Positions 23,733 to 34,597 of a stretch of DNA of 43,689 bases are shown piece by piece. Every line of letters begins with the position of its first letter. Position 1 is the stretch's first letter. Location: NCBI GenBank assembly GCA_001512495.1, contig LFRU01000082.1, positions 7,049 to 50,737 of the forward strand. The letters run 5' to 3'. This DNA is from Syntrophothermus sp. DTU052. GTDB taxonomy: Bacteria > Bacillota > Syntrophomonadia > Syntrophomonadales > DTU052. A program made the position numbers and the translations under genes. Below the pieces are notes generated by a model. It made no database searches and was not told the DNA's origin. It saw nothing but the letters and a program-made list of their open reading frames with translations.

Positions 23733-23748
23733 GTTAGCCTTACCTAAC
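23733..23748 (+). promoter_or_regulatory. Putative DtxR-family metalloregulator operator
   Basis: GTTAGCCTTACCTAAC just downstream of the promoter; same GTTAG...CTAAC 16-mer architecture as the site before feoB. Confidence 0.7.
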
Positions 23749-23763
23749 AATGAGGTGTATCCG

Positions 23764-24402
23764 ATGCCCAAAAAGTTGTCTCCATCAATGCAGGACTACC
23801 TGGAAACGATACTGGACCTTTCCTCAACCGATGACGAGGTTAGGATTACCGACATTGCCAACCGGCTCAATATATCCAAGGCCAGTACCAACCAGGCCAT
23901 AGGAGGGTTGGTGAAGCGGGGCATGGTGACACACCGCCATTACGGACCGGTGACCTTGACCGAAATGGGGAGGTCGGAAGCGGAGAAGATCCGTTATCGC
24001 CACGATGTGCTGAAGAAACTGTTAATTGACGTAATGAAAGTAGACCCGGAAGTGGCGGAACAGGATGCCTGCTTAATGGAACATACCATAAGCCAGGAGA
24101 CGTTAACCAAGCTGGTTAGTTTCATGGAGACTTATGTCGTTGGAAGGGAGGAGACCGAAATGCCGGAAAAGACCTATACCAGATTAAGTGATCTCATGGT
24201 GGGAACCAAAGCGATAATCAAGAAAATCGTGTCCAGCGGCAGCATTAAGAAAAGAATACTGGAAATGGGTCTCACCGTAGGGACCACGGTTGAGGTCAAG
24301 GGGGTAGCTCCCATGGGAGATCCGATTGATGTGCTGGTTAAAGGCTACCATTTGAGTCTCCGCAAAAAGGAAGCGTCGTTAGTTTTGGTGGAGGTGGTAT
24401 GA
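23764..24402 (+). CDS. DtxR/MntR-family metal-dependent regulator with C-terminal FeoA-like domain
   Basis: N-terminal winged HTH (YLETILDL...[28 protein letters not shown]) and FeoA-like [64 protein letters not shown]. Confidence 0.88.
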   Translation: MPKKLSPSMQDYLETILDLSSTDDEVRITDIANRLNISKASTNQAIGGLVKRGMVTHRHYGPVTLTEMGRSEAEKIRYRHDVLKKLLIDVMKVDPEVAEQDACLMEHTISQETLTKLVSFMETYVVGREETEMPEKTYTRLSDLMVGTKAIIKKIVSSGSIKKRILEMGLTVGTTVEVKGVAPMGDPIDVLVKGYHLSLRKKEASLVLVEVV

Positions 24403-24420
24403 TTCTTATTTTGCAATAAA

Positions 24421-24436
24421 GTTAGGCAAACCTAAC
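24421..24436 (+). promoter_or_regulatory. Putative DtxR-family operator upstream of feoB
   Basis: GTTAGGCAAACCTAAC, perfect GTTAGG/CCTAAC inverted repeat. Confidence 0.7.
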
Positions 24437-24454
24437 ATAACCGGGAGGGTTATT

Positions 24455-26518
24455 ATGAGCATTGTGCTGGAAAAGAGACCGGAGCGTGAGAAAAGACCGG
24501 CCCCCATTACCGTGGCGGTAGCGGGGAATCCCAACAGCGGCAAAACCTCAATTTTCAATAATTTAACCGGATCCCACCAGCAGGTGGGCAACTGGCCGGG
24601 GGTTACAGTGACCAAGAAGGAAGGTCAGTTGGTGATGGGATCGACCAAGGCCCGTATTGTTGACCTGCCGGGAATTTACAGCCTAGGGGCCTACAGTGAA
24701 GACGAAATGGTAGCGCGGGATTACATCCTGAGCGGGGAGCCTGATGTAATTATTGATGTTGTGGATGCGGGAAACATAGAGCGCAACCTTTATCTTACCA
24801 CCCAAATGCTGGAAGCGGGCGGAAATATCGTCATTGCTCTAAATATGCTGGATGAGGCCAGGAGACAGAACATTCATATTGATGTACGTGCTCTGGCTGA
24901 CCGTTTGGGGATTCCGGTGGTACCGACGGTTGCCCGTTTGCAGCAGGGTATGAAGGAACTGGTGGAGGCTGTGCTGGAAGACGCCGGGCAATCCAAACCC
25001 AAGCCGTTTCGCATCTACTATGGAGAATTGATTGAATCCGAACTGGAGATCCTGGAAGAGCTGGTGAAAACGGTTCCTGAACTAACGGCCCGTCTCCATC
25101 CCCGCTATGTGGCGGTCAAACTCTTGGAGGATGAGGATTGGCTGCATAAGAAGATTGAGGCCCTGAACGGGGATACGCGGGAGCGCCTTATGATGGCCGC
25201 CGGCGACAGCATTAACCGCCTCAGGAAGCATTACGGGGAGGATCTTGATTCCGCCCTGATAGAACAGCGATACAGTTTTATTGCCGACCTCTTAAAAGGA
25301 GTTGTGACCAGGTCGGAGGACAAAAAGGAAAAAGATACCTTTACAGAAGTTGTTGACCGGGTGGTCCTCAATCGTTACCTGGGAATCCCGATATTTTTGT
25401 TGGTGATGTTCGGAATGTTCCAGACCACCTTTACTCTTGGCGCTCCATTGAGCGATATGATCGAGACCTTCTTTGCCTGGTTGGGAGGTTGGGTTGCGGG
25501 AGGAATAAGCAGTCCGCTGATGTCTTCACTTATTGTGGATGCTGTGATCGGCGGGGTGGGATCGGTCCTGGTCTTTGTGCCTCCCATCTTCCTGTTATTC
25601 CTCATAATATCCATATTGGAGGACAGTGGTTATATGGCACGAGCCGCCTATATAATGGACCGGTTCATGCAGAATCTGGGGTTGCACGGCCGCTCTTTTA
25701 TTCCTCTATTGATCGGGTTTGGCTGTAACGTGCCCGCGGTAATGGCGGCCCGTTCCCTGGAAAATAAGGGGGATCGGCTGACCACGATTCTGATAGCGCC
25801 CCTGATGTCATGTGCGGCGCGGCTCCCGGTTTATGTCTTGTTTGTCGGTATCTTTTTCACTGCCTATCAGGGGCTGGCGGTTTTCTCGCTATATCTCTTG
25901 GGCATAGTGCTGGCGATTATTGCCGCTCATTTGTTTAAGAAGTTCCTGTTCCGGGGGGAGGAGGCCCCGTTTATATTGGAGATCCCACCATACCGCATCC
26001 CAACCCTGAAAACGGCTCTGCTGCATATGTGGGAGCGGGGAAGTCAATTCCTTAAAAAGGCGGGAACCATAATCTTTGCGGCGGTGGTTCTGGTGTGGGC
26101 TATGTCCAATCTACCGTGGGGCGTGGAATATGCCAGTCAGGAGAGCCTCATGGGTATGATGGGCAGTTGGTTGGCCCCGGTTTTTGAACCGTTGGGATTC
26201 GGTACCTGGCAGGCGGCCTCGGCTCTCATATTCGGCCTTCTGGCCAAAGAGATAGTGGTGGGAACCTTGGCGGTGGTCTACGGCGCCGGCGAAGTCGGCC
26301 TGGCGGCTGCCATCTCCAGTGCTTACACCCCGTTGAGCGCTTTCAGCTTTATGGTCATGGTGCTGGTATACAGCCCGTGTGTGGCCACCATTGCCGCCAT
26401 CAGGAGGGAAACCGACTCCCGCGGGTGGACTGCTTTCGCCATCGGTTACAGTCTGGTTTTGGGATGGGTGTTAGCCCTTACGGTATACCAAGGCGGAAAA
26501 CTGCTTGGTTTAGGATAA
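24455..26518 (+). CDS. feoB: Ferrous iron transport protein B
   Basis: [49 protein letters not shown], Gate domains ([22 protein letters not shown]). Confidence 0.96.
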   Translation: MSIVLEKRPEREKRPAPITVAVAGNPNSGKTSIFNNLTGSHQQVGNWPGVTVTKKEGQLVMGSTKARIVDLPGIYSLGAYSEDEMVARDYILSGEPDVIIDVVDAGNIERNLYLTTQMLEAGGNIVIALNMLDEARRQNIHIDVRALADRLGIPVVPTVARLQQGMKELVEAVLEDAGQSKPKPFRIYYGELIESELEILEELVKTVPELTARLHPRYVAVKLLEDEDWLHKKIEALNGDTRERLMMAAGDSINRLRKHYGEDLDSALIEQRYSFIADLLKGVVTRSEDKKEKDTFTEVVDRVVLNRYLGIPIFLLVMFGMFQTTFTLGAPLSDMIETFFAWLGGWVAGGISSPLMSSLIVDAVIGGVGSVLVFVPPIFLLFLIISILEDSGYMARAAYIMDRFMQNLGLHGRSFIPLLIGFGCNVPAVMAARSLENKGDRLTTILIAPLMSCAARLPVYVLFVGIFFTAYQGLAVFSLYLLGIVLAIIAAHLFKKFLFRGEEAPFILEIPPYRIPTLKTALLHMWERGSQFLKKAGTIIFAAVVLVWAMSNLPWGVEYASQESLMGMMGSWLAPVFEPLGFGTWQAASALIFGLLAKEIVVGTLAVVYGAGEVGLAAAISSAYTPLSAFSFMVMVLVYSPCVATIAAIRRETDSRGWTAFAIGYSLVLGWVLALTVYQGGKLLGLG

Positions 26519-26538
26519 TTTGAGGGGAGGGATCTCGG

Positions 26539-26718
26539 GTGGAAACTGTTATTATCTTGATTATTGGGGCACTGGCTTTGTTTTTGATCATAAAAAGAGT
26601 CTTCTCACGGTCCGGCAGGTCCAGCGGGTGCGACGGGCCATGCAACTGCGGTTGCGGGGATTACTCATGCACATACAACACGAACCCGGATACGGATGTG
26701 ACGGGTTCGAACAAGTAG
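26539..26718 (+). CDS. FeoB-associated Cys-rich small membrane protein
   Basis: GTG-start 59-aa ORF absent from the ORF track: VETVIILIIGALALFLIIKRVFSRSGRSSGCDGPCNCGCGDYSCTYNTNPDTDVTGSNK; one TM helix then CxxxCxCxC. Confidence 0.82.
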   Translation: METVIILIIGALALFLIIKRVFSRSGRSSGCDGPCNCGCGDYSCTYNTNPDTDVTGSNK

Positions 26719-26737
26719 AACAAAACGGGGACCAGCG

Positions 26738-26763
26738 GGGGGAGCACTGTGCGGTGCTCCCCC
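26738..26763 (+). terminator. Probable intrinsic terminator after the feo operon
   Basis: GGGGGAGCAC-tgtgcg-GTGCTCCCCC perfect 10-bp stem; short T run. Confidence 0.65.
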
Positions 26764-26946
26764 TTCTCGCCCTGGAATCAGAAAAAGCTGTCTCTGCCTG
26801 ATTTTCACAACGTAAGACCGTACCTGTTTGGTTTTCCCTGAGATACCATACATATCCTGACCAGTAAACGCGATTTTCCGAGTAAAGTTGGGGCAACCAG
26901 ACAAGAATAATGAAGGAGCACTTTCTGCATATAAGGGGGTAAACAG

Positions 26947-27267
26947 GTGTCCATGGTTGAAATGGCCGGAGGCATCAAGGCCGAACCCTATCCGGCCGTA
27001 GTAGGAGATCAGGTTCATATTATCTATTCCGGCCTTCTCGCCCAATCGGGGGCTGACAAGGTTTTTGTGCATATTGGCTACGGGGACAAGTGGGAAGACA
27101 GGAACGACTATGAGATGAAGCACACCGACGAAGGCTGGGAGGCTACGATAAAAATCCATCGCGGCGGACAGTTGAACTTCTGTTTCAAGGACCGGGCCAA
27201 CAACTGGGACAATAATCGGGGCTGCAACTGGAGCTATCAGATTGATCCCAGCCGTTTCAAGCAATAG
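26947..27267 (+). CDS. Stand-alone CBM25-like (starch/glycogen-binding) protein 1
   Basis: HIIYSGLLAQSGADKVFVHIGYGDKWED...LNFCFKDRANNWDNNRGCNWSYQ matches the CBM25-type F-x-F-x-D...WDNNxGxN(Y/W) signature; no signal peptide. Confidence 0.78.
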   Translation: MSMVEMAGGIKAEPYPAVVGDQVHIIYSGLLAQSGADKVFVHIGYGDKWEDRNDYEMKHTDEGWEATIKIHRGGQLNFCFKDRANNWDNNRGCNWSYQIDPSRFKQ

Positions 27268-27285
27268 CGTGAAGGAGGTGTGACT

Positions 27286-27609
27286 TTGGCCAGAGCGGAA
27301 ATTGAGGGTGGAGTAATCGCCACTCCGGTTCCCATCACTGCCGGTGAATCCGTACACATCATTTACACCGGTCTTTTGTCAGAAAAGGGGGCGGATCGTG
27401 TTTATCTGCATGCCGGTTACGGTCCCAACCACGATTGGAGCAGGGTGCATGACTATGAAATGACTCGCAGCAAATGGGGCTGGGAAGCGGTAATTGATAT
27501 AGAGGATAAGGGCAGGTTTAATTTCTGCTTCCGCGACAGCGCCAACAACTGGGACAATAATAACGGCCGCAATTGGAGCTATCAGGTTCACAACGGACGC
27601 CTCTCCTAG
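27286..27609 (+). CDS. Stand-alone CBM25-like protein 2 (tandem paralog)
   Basis: HIIYTGLLSEKGADRVYLHAGYG...FNFCFRDSANNWDNNNGRNWSYQ, parallel to the preceding ORF. TTG start near 27286 follows GGAGG; ORF track opens at 27280. Confidence 0.76.
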   Translation: MARAEIEGGVIATPVPITAGESVHIIYTGLLSEKGADRVYLHAGYGPNHDWSRVHDYEMTRSKWGWEAVIDIEDKGRFNFCFRDSANNWDNNNGRNWSYQVHNGRLS

Positions 27610-27653
27610 CCCTGGTTAATGGCCCCGGCTTTCAGAATCATAATTTGACGGTA

Positions 27654-27681
27654 AAAAGCTCATTCTATGGAATGAGCTTTT
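27654..27681 (+). terminator. Intrinsic terminator / possible attenuator between CBM2 and GT4
   Basis: AAAAGCTCATTC-tatg-GAATGAGCTTTT perfect 12-bp stem, ending 19 nt before the next ATG. Confidence 0.7.
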
Positions 27682-27700
27682 CTGTTACAGGAGGAATGCT

Positions 27701-28951
27701 ATGAGAGTCGCCATGCTTACCTGGGAATACCCTCCTCGGATAGTAGGGGGCCTGGCCATGCACGTTTACGATCTGTCAACTGCTCTCGCCCGCAGCGGGA
27801 TGGAGGTGACGGTGATTACCGTAAATGATCAGGGCTTGGCAGAAAGGGAAGAATTGGAGGGAGTCAGGCTCATCCGGGTATACCCGTACGACCTGCCTTC
27901 CAGGGATATAGTCAACTGGGCAGTTCAGCTTAATGTGGCCATGCTGGAAAAGGCCGTTCAGGAAATCAATCGGGAGGGACCGTTTCATTTAGTCCATGCC
28001 CATGACTGGTTGGTAGCATACGCCGGCCGGGCATTAAAACACTCGCATCAGATACCCCTGATTGCTACTATTCACGCTACCGAGCACGGTCGTAATAACG
28101 GGCTTCATAACGATGTCCAGCGCGACATCAGCAACATCGAGTGGTGGTTAACCTATGAGGCCTGGAAAGTCATCTGCTGCTCCAGGTACATGGTAGATGA
28201 ATTGAGCCGGGTCTTTAACCTTCCCCGGGACAAGATTGTGCACATTCCCAATGGTGTTCACGCAGCCCGGTTCAGGGAGCGCCAGGTTCTGGCCGATTTC
28301 AAAAACCGATTCGCTCTCCCCCACGAGAAGATCATCTATTACATCGGTCGGCTGGTGCGGGAAAAGGGGGTTCAGGTGCTGATTGATGCGGCTTTCAAGG
28401 TGCTCGCCCATGAACCCAACGCCAAGTTCGTTATCGCCGGCACCGGCCCCTATGAGAACTACCTCCGCAACAAAGCCCGTGATATGGGATTGGGCGATAA
28501 GATGCTCTTTACCGGTTACCTCAGCAACGATGACCGGGATATGCTCTACCTGATAGCCAGCGTTGCCGTCTTTCCCAGTCTCTATGAACCTTTCGGCATA
28601 GTAGCGTTGGAAGCCATGGCCGCAGGTACACCGGTGGTAGTATCGGACAGCGGCGGTCTGGCCGAGATCGTTAAACATGAAGGGGATGGATTACACGCTA
28701 TAACCGGTTCTGCCAGTTCTCTGGCTGACCAGATATTGAGGATATTGAAGAACGATTTCCTGGCCAAAAAACTCCGAGAAAATGCTCTGCAGAAGATAAA
28801 AACCATGTATGACTGGCGGGTAATCGCTCGGAAAACCATTGATGTGTATGAGACGGTGGTCCAAGAAAACTCTGCCCGATTGCGGGGCACCGGCCATACG
28901 TCCTGGAGGCGTCACGGGCTAAAAAGTACAACTACCGGGGCAAGGGGGTGA
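27701..28951 (+). CDS. Glycosyltransferase family 4 protein
   Basis: [78 protein letters not shown]. Confidence 0.9.
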   Translation: MRVAMLTWEYPPRIVGGLAMHVYDLSTALARSGMEVTVITVNDQGLAEREELEGVRLIRVYPYDLPSRDIVNWAVQLNVAMLEKAVQEINREGPFHLVHAHDWLVAYAGRALKHSHQIPLIATIHATEHGRNNGLHNDVQRDISNIEWWLTYEAWKVICCSRYMVDELSRVFNLPRDKIVHIPNGVHAARFRERQVLADFKNRFALPHEKIIYYIGRLVREKGVQVLIDAAFKVLAHEPNAKFVIAGTGPYENYLRNKARDMGLGDKMLFTGYLSNDDRDMLYLIASVAVFPSLYEPFGIVALEAMAAGTPVVVSDSGGLAEIVKHEGDGLHAITGSASSLADQILRILKNDFLAKKLRENALQKIKTMYDWRVIARKTIDVYETVVQENSARLRGTGHTSWRRHGLKSTTTGARG

Positions 28952-28955
28952 TCAG

Positions 28956-31397
28956 TTGAAGGCGGTAGTGATGGCTGGCGGCGAAGGGACACGCCTCAGG
29001 CCACTTACCTGTAATATGCCCAAGCCGATGATGCCGGTGTTCGACAAACCGGTGATGGAATACAGCCTGGAGTTATTGAGAAAGCACGGTATTAAGGATA
29101 TTGCGGTCACCCTGCAGTATCTGCCGGGTGCGGTTGAGGGGTATTTTCAGGACGGCCGGGATATGGGGTTGAATATCATATACTTTATTGAGGATACCCC
29201 ACTGGGAACCGCGGGCAGTGTCAAGAACGCCGAAGAATTCCTGGATGAAACCTTCATGGTTATCAGCGGAGACGCTCTGACCGATTTTCCACTCGATGAG
29301 GCCTTTGAATTTCACCGCTCCCGGGGAGCCTTGGCGACTTTGGTGCTGACCAGGGTAGAATCGCCCCTGGAGTATGGTCTGGTGCTTACCGACCAGGAGG
29401 GTCGAATACGGCGCTTTCTGGAAAAGCCTTCCTGGGGGGAGGTTTTCAGCGATACGGTTAACACCGGGATATACATCCTGGAGCCGGAAGCCCTGCAGTA
29501 TGTGAAACCGAAAACCCGGTTCGACTTTTCCCGGGACCTGTTTCCCTTTTTCCTGGCCCAGGGCAAGGCCCTGTATGGGTGTATCCTGCAGGGATACTGG
29601 TGTGATATCGGGAACTGCCGGCAGTACCGTCAGGTCCATATTGATATTTTGAACGGCATGGTGAAAGTGGATATCCCCGGTGAGCGAGAAGGCAACATCA
29701 TAATTGGGAAAGGCAGCCATATTGCTTCCCGGGTACGCATGGAAGGCCCCTTATACATTGGCGCCAATTCCTATGTTGCTTCCGGGGCCCGCATCCTGCC
29801 CTATACAGTACTGGGACAGGGAGCCCTGGTGGAGCCGAATGCCTCGATAAAGAGGTCGGTTATCGGGCAGGATTCCTTGATTGGCACCGGGGTTGAGATC
29901 AGAGGTGCCATCCTGGGGGAGAGAGTCAAGGCCAAAACCCGGAGTTCAATTTTTGAAGGCGCAGTCATCGGCGATGGAACAATTATCGAGGAAGATGTGG
30001 TAATTAAACCTGATGTCAAAATATGGCCGCAGAAGGTGATTGAAGCCGGTACGGTGGTAAGCGAGAATGTGGTCTGGACAGAAAGAGTACCCCGCAGCAT
30101 ATTTACTCGCCGGGGAATTGCCGGTGACGTTAACGGGCAGCTGGCGCCGGAACGGCTGGCGCAGTTGGGAAGGGCCGTTGGGACCCTCCTGCCCCTTGAT
30201 TCAAGAGTGGTGGTGGGATATGACTGGTCGACCCCCGGCCGGATGGCCAAGCAGTCCCTGGAAGTTGGCCTCATGGCTTCCGGCTTGGAGATTATAGACA
30301 TAGGTCGGGTCCCGGTGACTGCTCTTCGCTTTGCTGCCAGTGAGTTAAAAGGCCGGCATGGGTTTCACCTGATGTCCAGGGGGGACCAACTGCTGGTCAA
30401 GATCGTCAACCAGCAGGGAATCGATCTTACGAGATCTGAAGAACGCAAGATTGAGAACCTCCTTAACCGGGAGGAGTACCGCCCGGTGGTGGCCGAGCGG
30501 ATCCGGGAACCCAAATATGTCCCGGATATGGTGGGAGCCTATCTCAACAGTATTGTTCAGGAGCTTGACCCCCCTCTGATTGCCCGTCAACGGTTTCGAG
30601 TAGCAGTGGGTGCTGACAGCATCAGGCTCACCGATCTGGCAGTAAAGCTGCTGGACCGGATAGACTGTGATGTGGTCCGGGTGGATGTCAGCAGTCACCG
30701 GTCACCAATTGACGGGGATACAGAGGTGGCGGTCAACAATCTGGTCTCCGCGAGCTCCCGATACGGAGCAGATCTGGGCATTCATCTGAGCAGCGGCGGA
30801 CAGCAACTGTGTCTCATATCACCGAAAGGGCAGGTTATAAGGGATGAGTATCTGCTGGCGGTTACTTCTCTGCTTTTTGCTGAACGTTACGGTGCTGTTT
30901 ACCTACCATCCGATGCCCCCCTGGTTATTGAACGCTTTGCCAGGCAGATGGGGAAAGAGGTGAGGAGAACCCGGGCGGCCGCCGGTGAATTCATGAGCAA
31001 GCTGGTGGAGGGGGGTGAGTGGGAACAGCTCCGATTCTACTGGGACGGTTTTTACCTGACGGGAAAGCTGCTGGAGCTGATGGCCCGGCTGGATGCAAGT
31101 CTGGATGAACTGCTGACCGGGCTGCCCCTGTTCTTCTACGACAAAAGAGAGCTTCCTGTTTCCTGGAGGCAGAAGGGGAGGGTAATACGACGCCTGGCGG
31201 AGACCTCCACCGGTAACGGGGCCCAGGATCTTGAAGGGATCCGGCTGTGGAGTGAAGCGGGGAGCAGTCTCATCCTGCCCGATGAGGACCGTCCCATCTG
31301 CCGAATCTACTCGGAGGCTTTCTCTCAGGAAATAGCGCGCTCTCTGAGCGACTTCTGTGTTGAGGCAATAACGAAGATATGTCAGGAAGAGGAATAA
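28956..31397 (+). CDS. NDP-sugar pyrophosphorylase + left-handed beta-helix + degenerate phosphomannomutase-like domain
   Basis: [32 protein letters not shown], hexapeptide repeats ([21 protein letters not shown]), then an alpha-PGM-like region. Confidence 0.88.
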   Translation: MKAVVMAGGEGTRLRPLTCNMPKPMMPVFDKPVMEYSLELLRKHGIKDIAVTLQYLPGAVEGYFQDGRDMGLNIIYFIEDTPLGTAGSVKNAEEFLDETFMVISGDALTDFPLDEAFEFHRSRGALATLVLTRVESPLEYGLVLTDQEGRIRRFLEKPSWGEVFSDTVNTGIYILEPEALQYVKPKTRFDFSRDLFPFFLAQGKALYGCILQGYWCDIGNCRQYRQVHIDILNGMVKVDIPGEREGNIIIGKGSHIASRVRMEGPLYIGANSYVASGARILPYTVLGQGALVEPNASIKRSVIGQDSLIGTGVEIRGAILGERVKAKTRSSIFEGAVIGDGTIIEEDVVIKPDVKIWPQKVIEAGTVVSENVVWTERVPRSIFTRRGIAGDVNGQLAPERLAQLGRAVGTLLPLDSRVVVGYDWSTPGRMAKQSLEVGLMASGLEIIDIGRVPVTALRFAASELKGRHGFHLMSRGDQLLVKIVNQQGIDLTRSEERKIENLLNREEYRPVVAERIREPKYVPDMVGAYLNSIVQELDPPLIARQRFRVAVGADSIRLTDLAVKLLDRIDCDVVRVDVSSHRSPIDGDTEVAVNNLVSASSRYGADLGIHLSSGGQQLCLISPKGQVIRDEYLLAVTSLLFAERYGAVYLPSDAPLVIERFARQMGKEVRRTRAAAGEFMSKLVEGGEWEQLRFYWDGFYLTGKLLELMARLDASLDELLTGLPLFFYDKRELPVSWRQKGRVIRRLAETSTGNGAQDLEGIRLWSEAGSSLILPDEDRPICRIYSEAFSQEIARSLSDFCVEAITKICQEEE

Positions 31398-31466
31398 TCT
31401 GTGGGGGATAGATTTACACGATCTACCCATGCTATAGAATGAGTACCCAGGATAGGAGGTAGAAAT

Positions 31467-32462
31467 ATGCCGGAGTTAAGGCAGGAGCCGCTCAGCAGGC
31501 GGTGGGTCATAATATCAACCGAGCGGGCCAAAAGACCTCAGGATTTTAAGCCAAAATCGATTGAATCCCATGCTGGTGACTGTGTGTTCTGTGCCGGCAA
31601 TGAAGAAAAAACACCCCCTGAGATATGGGCTTATCGTTCATCGGGAACCGGCCGGGACCAACCGGGATGGTGGGTGCGGACCATTCCCAATAAATTCCCG
31701 GCTCTTGGTATTGAAGGGGAAATGAATGAAATAGTAGATGGTGTTTACAAAACAATCAACGGCATCGGTGCCCATGAGGTGATTGTTGAGACTCCCAAAC
31801 ACCAGGTGGAGTTCTTTCATCACCCGGTCCAGCAGATAGAAGAGATTATCAGGATGTGGCGGGATCGTTACCTGGACCTGCGTCAGGATAAAAGGTTAAA
31901 GTACATCCTGGTGTTCAAAAATGAAGGCTCGGAAGCCGGGGCTTCGCTGGAACATGCTCATAGTCAGCTTGTGGCCCTGCCTCTCCTGCCCAAGGCGATA
32001 CAGGAGGAAATAGAAGGACTCAAAATGCACCTGGAGAGCACCAACCGTTGTCTGTTCTGTGATATGGTTTTGCAGGAAAGAGAGGCCGGAACCAGACTGG
32101 TAACCGAATCCGACACTATGCTGGCCTTCTGTCCCTATGCCTCTCGCTTTCCTTTTGAGACCTGGATCGTTCCCAAACGGCACGAACCTGATTTTGGTCT
32201 GATTCCGGAGAACGAGGTTCATGATCTGGGGAAAACCCTAAGAGAAGTGTTGGTCAAGTTTTCTCTGGTCCTGGGGAGTGCCCCCTATAACCTCTTGCTG
32301 CATTCCACACCGGTTAATGTGGACATCAAGGTATCCTATCACTGGCATATAGAAATTCTTCCGCGTTTGACCAAAACCGCGGGTTTTGAGTTTGGTACAG
32401 ACATTTATATAAATCCCACCCCTCCGGAGGTGGCGGCCGAATCCCTAAAGCGTTATCACTGA
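31467..32462 (+). CDS. galT: Galactose-1-phosphate uridylyltransferase-family protein
   Basis: LRQEPLSRRWVIISTERAKRP, CVFCAGNEEKTPPE, SLEHAHSQLVALPLLP, SYHWHIEILPRL. Confidence 0.9.
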   Translation: MPELRQEPLSRRWVIISTERAKRPQDFKPKSIESHAGDCVFCAGNEEKTPPEIWAYRSSGTGRDQPGWWVRTIPNKFPALGIEGEMNEIVDGVYKTINGIGAHEVIVETPKHQVEFFHHPVQQIEEIIRMWRDRYLDLRQDKRLKYILVFKNEGSEAGASLEHAHSQLVALPLLPKAIQEEIEGLKMHLESTNRCLFCDMVLQEREAGTRLVTESDTMLAFCPYASRFPFETWIVPKRHEPDFGLIPENEVHDLGKTLREVLVKFSLVLGSAPYNLLLHSTPVNVDIKVSYHWHIEILPRLTKTAGFEFGTDIYINPTPPEVAAESLKRYH

Positions 32463-32533
32463 TTACGAAGGTTCCGGGCCTGACCCTGGAAGCTTTGATT
32501 TTTGAGGCTTGGAAAGGAGCGATTTATGAGTAG

Positions 32534-33985
32534 ATGAAGATACTGATAGCTGCATCAGAGATGACACCCTTCGCGAAGACGGGTGGGTTGGCAGATGTGG
32601 TGGGATCTCTGCCCAAGGAGTTAAAAAACCTGGGACACGATGTCCGGGTGGTCATCCCCTGCTACAAGGAGATTTTGGGGGGGGAGTACCTCACCGATCT
32701 TCCGGTTCCCATGGACGGTCATCTGGAAACTGCAATCATTCGTCATGCTGCGATAAAATCTCGTAACAGCGAAATACCGGTTTACCTGGTGAACAACTAC
32801 AAGTATTTCTACCGGGACCGGATGTATGGGTATAGTGATGAGTTCGACCGCTTCAACTTCTTCACCAAGGCCAGCCTGGCGATGCTTCCTTATATCGCTT
32901 TTCAGCCGGATGTGATCCACTGTAATGACTGGCATACAGCCCTGATTCCCCTGTTCTTAAAAGTAAAATTTATAGAGGAACCGTTCTTTCAGAAGATGGC
33001 CACCATCTTCACCATACACAACCTGCAGTACCAGGGAAAGTTTCCCCCGGGAGTCTTGAGGGCCCTGGCTCTAGATGATTCCTTCTTTACTCCCGAAGAA
33101 CTCGAGTATTACGGGGAAGTAAACTTTATGAAGGCGGGAATCCTGTACGGCGATGTCATCAACACTGTGAGCAAGAAATATGCCACCGAGATTCAAACCG
33201 CGGAACTGGGAGAAGGCCTGGACGGACTGCTGCGGAAACGAGCCCTGGATCTGTACGGCATTTTGAATGGTCTCGATTACGATGAGTTTAACCCCAGTAA
33301 AGATGAGAAAATTTATGTAAACTACGATGTTAATTCGCTGGATAAGAAGCGGGAAAACAAGTACCGCTTGCAGAAGGAACTGGGTCTCAGCATGGGTGAT
33401 ATTCCTCTGATCGGGATCATCACCCGCCTGGCATCTCAAAAGGGACTGGACCTGATTGCCGCGATTATCGACCAGATAATTGGTCTGGGCATCCAATTTG
33501 TATTGTTGGGAACCGGCGAGGATTACTATGAAAAGTTGTTTGCCGACGTCAAGATGCGTTATCCTCAGCAGACATCCATCAATCTGGGATTTGATGCGGT
33601 ATTGGCTCAGAAGATCTACGCGGGCTCCGACATCTTTCTGATGCCTTCGCGATTTGAACCATGCGGACTGGGACAGCTTATTTCCCTGCGTTACGGCACG
33701 ATCCCGGTAGTCAGGCGCACCGGCGGTCTGGAAGATACCATAAAGAATTATGATCCGGAAACCGGTTACGGTAATGGATTTGATTTCGTGGAATATGTTC
33801 CGGACAGTCTTCTTGAGGCTTTGAACCGGGCGGTTACTCTCTACAGAACCAATCCCAAAGCATGGAGAAAACTGGTTCGATCAGCAATGAATATGGACTT
33901 CTCCTGGAACCGTTCGGCGATTAAATACCTGGAACTGTACGAGAAGGCCATCAACAAACACAAAATGCATATAAGAGCGGTTTAA
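32534..33985 (+). CDS. glgA: Glycogen synthase (GT5)
   Basis: MKILIAASEMTPFAKTGGLADVVGSLPKELKNLGHDVRVVIPCY, HCNDWHTALIPLFLK, IFLMPSRFEPCGLGQLISLRYGTIPVVRRTGGLEDTI. Confidence 0.95.
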   Translation: MKILIAASEMTPFAKTGGLADVVGSLPKELKNLGHDVRVVIPCYKEILGGEYLTDLPVPMDGHLETAIIRHAAIKSRNSEIPVYLVNNYKYFYRDRMYGYSDEFDRFNFFTKASLAMLPYIAFQPDVIHCNDWHTALIPLFLKVKFIEEPFFQKMATIFTIHNLQYQGKFPPGVLRALALDDSFFTPEELEYYGEVNFMKAGILYGDVINTVSKKYATEIQTAELGEGLDGLLRKRALDLYGILNGLDYDEFNPSKDEKIYVNYDVNSLDKKRENKYRLQKELGLSMGDIPLIGIITRLASQKGLDLIAAIIDQIIGLGIQFVLLGTGEDYYEKLFADVKMRYPQQTSINLGFDAVLAQKIYAGSDIFLMPSRFEPCGLGQLISLRYGTIPVVRRTGGLEDTIKNYDPETGYGNGFDFVEYVPDSLLEALNRAVTLYRTNPKAWRKLVRSAMNMDFSWNRSAIKYLELYEKAINKHKMHIRAV

Positions 33986-34115
33986 CAACCGGCAACCAAA
34001 CCAGTTAAACAAGGGGTTGCCACTTGTTTGCTAGGGTTTGGATTTTTTGCGGTTAAGAGCAATTACCTGGTATTATAGAATTAATAACCAAAGTGGTTTG
34101 AGAGGAGGGAGGCGT

Positions 34116-34511
34116 TTGATCAGAATAAGAGAAATAATGTCCAGTCCGGTAATTACGGTCTCACCCCGCAATTCTATTCAGGAAGCTCTGGAGATAATGA
34201 GGGAAAACGACACCCGACGCCTGCCGGTGACTGATGGGGGAAAACTGGTAGGAATATTGGTTCAGCACGATATTGAAAAGGCGTTGCGCAGCCCGGGCAG
34301 GATACCACATACCCCGGTAGAATGGGTAATGACCAAAAGAGTTCATTATGTGTCCCCGAAGCAGACGGTAACAGATGCTGCCCGCCTGATGACGGTTTAT
34401 AAGATTAGTGCCCTGCCGGTAATTGATTCCGGAAATCTGGTGGGTATCATAACTGATACGGACCTGCTGCACCTGTTGATTAGATTGATGGAACAGAAGG
34501 AATCCGATTAA
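34116..34511 (+). CDS. Tandem CBS-domain protein
   Basis: IRIREIMSSPVITVSPRNSIQEALEIMRENDTRRLPVTDGGKLVGILVQHDI ... VEWVMTKRVHYVSPKQTVTDAARLM. TTG start at 34116 after AGAGGAGGGA; ORF track opens at 34038. Confidence 0.88.
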   Translation: MIRIREIMSSPVITVSPRNSIQEALEIMRENDTRRLPVTDGGKLVGILVQHDIEKALRSPGRIPHTPVEWVMTKRVHYVSPKQTVTDAARLMTVYKISALPVIDSGNLVGIITDTDLLHLLIRLMEQKESD

Positions 34512-34597
34512 CTGATTATTCCGCTACCCACCCGGGACGCCCGTACCTGCAGCCGTACTGCAGTTTGGTTATCATCATACATGATAGAAAATTAGAA

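Noticed and set aside
26520-26801. 93-aa plus-strand ORF after feoB
   Set aside because: Wrong frame relative to the FeoB-associated Cys-rich ORF and reads through a terminator hairpin.
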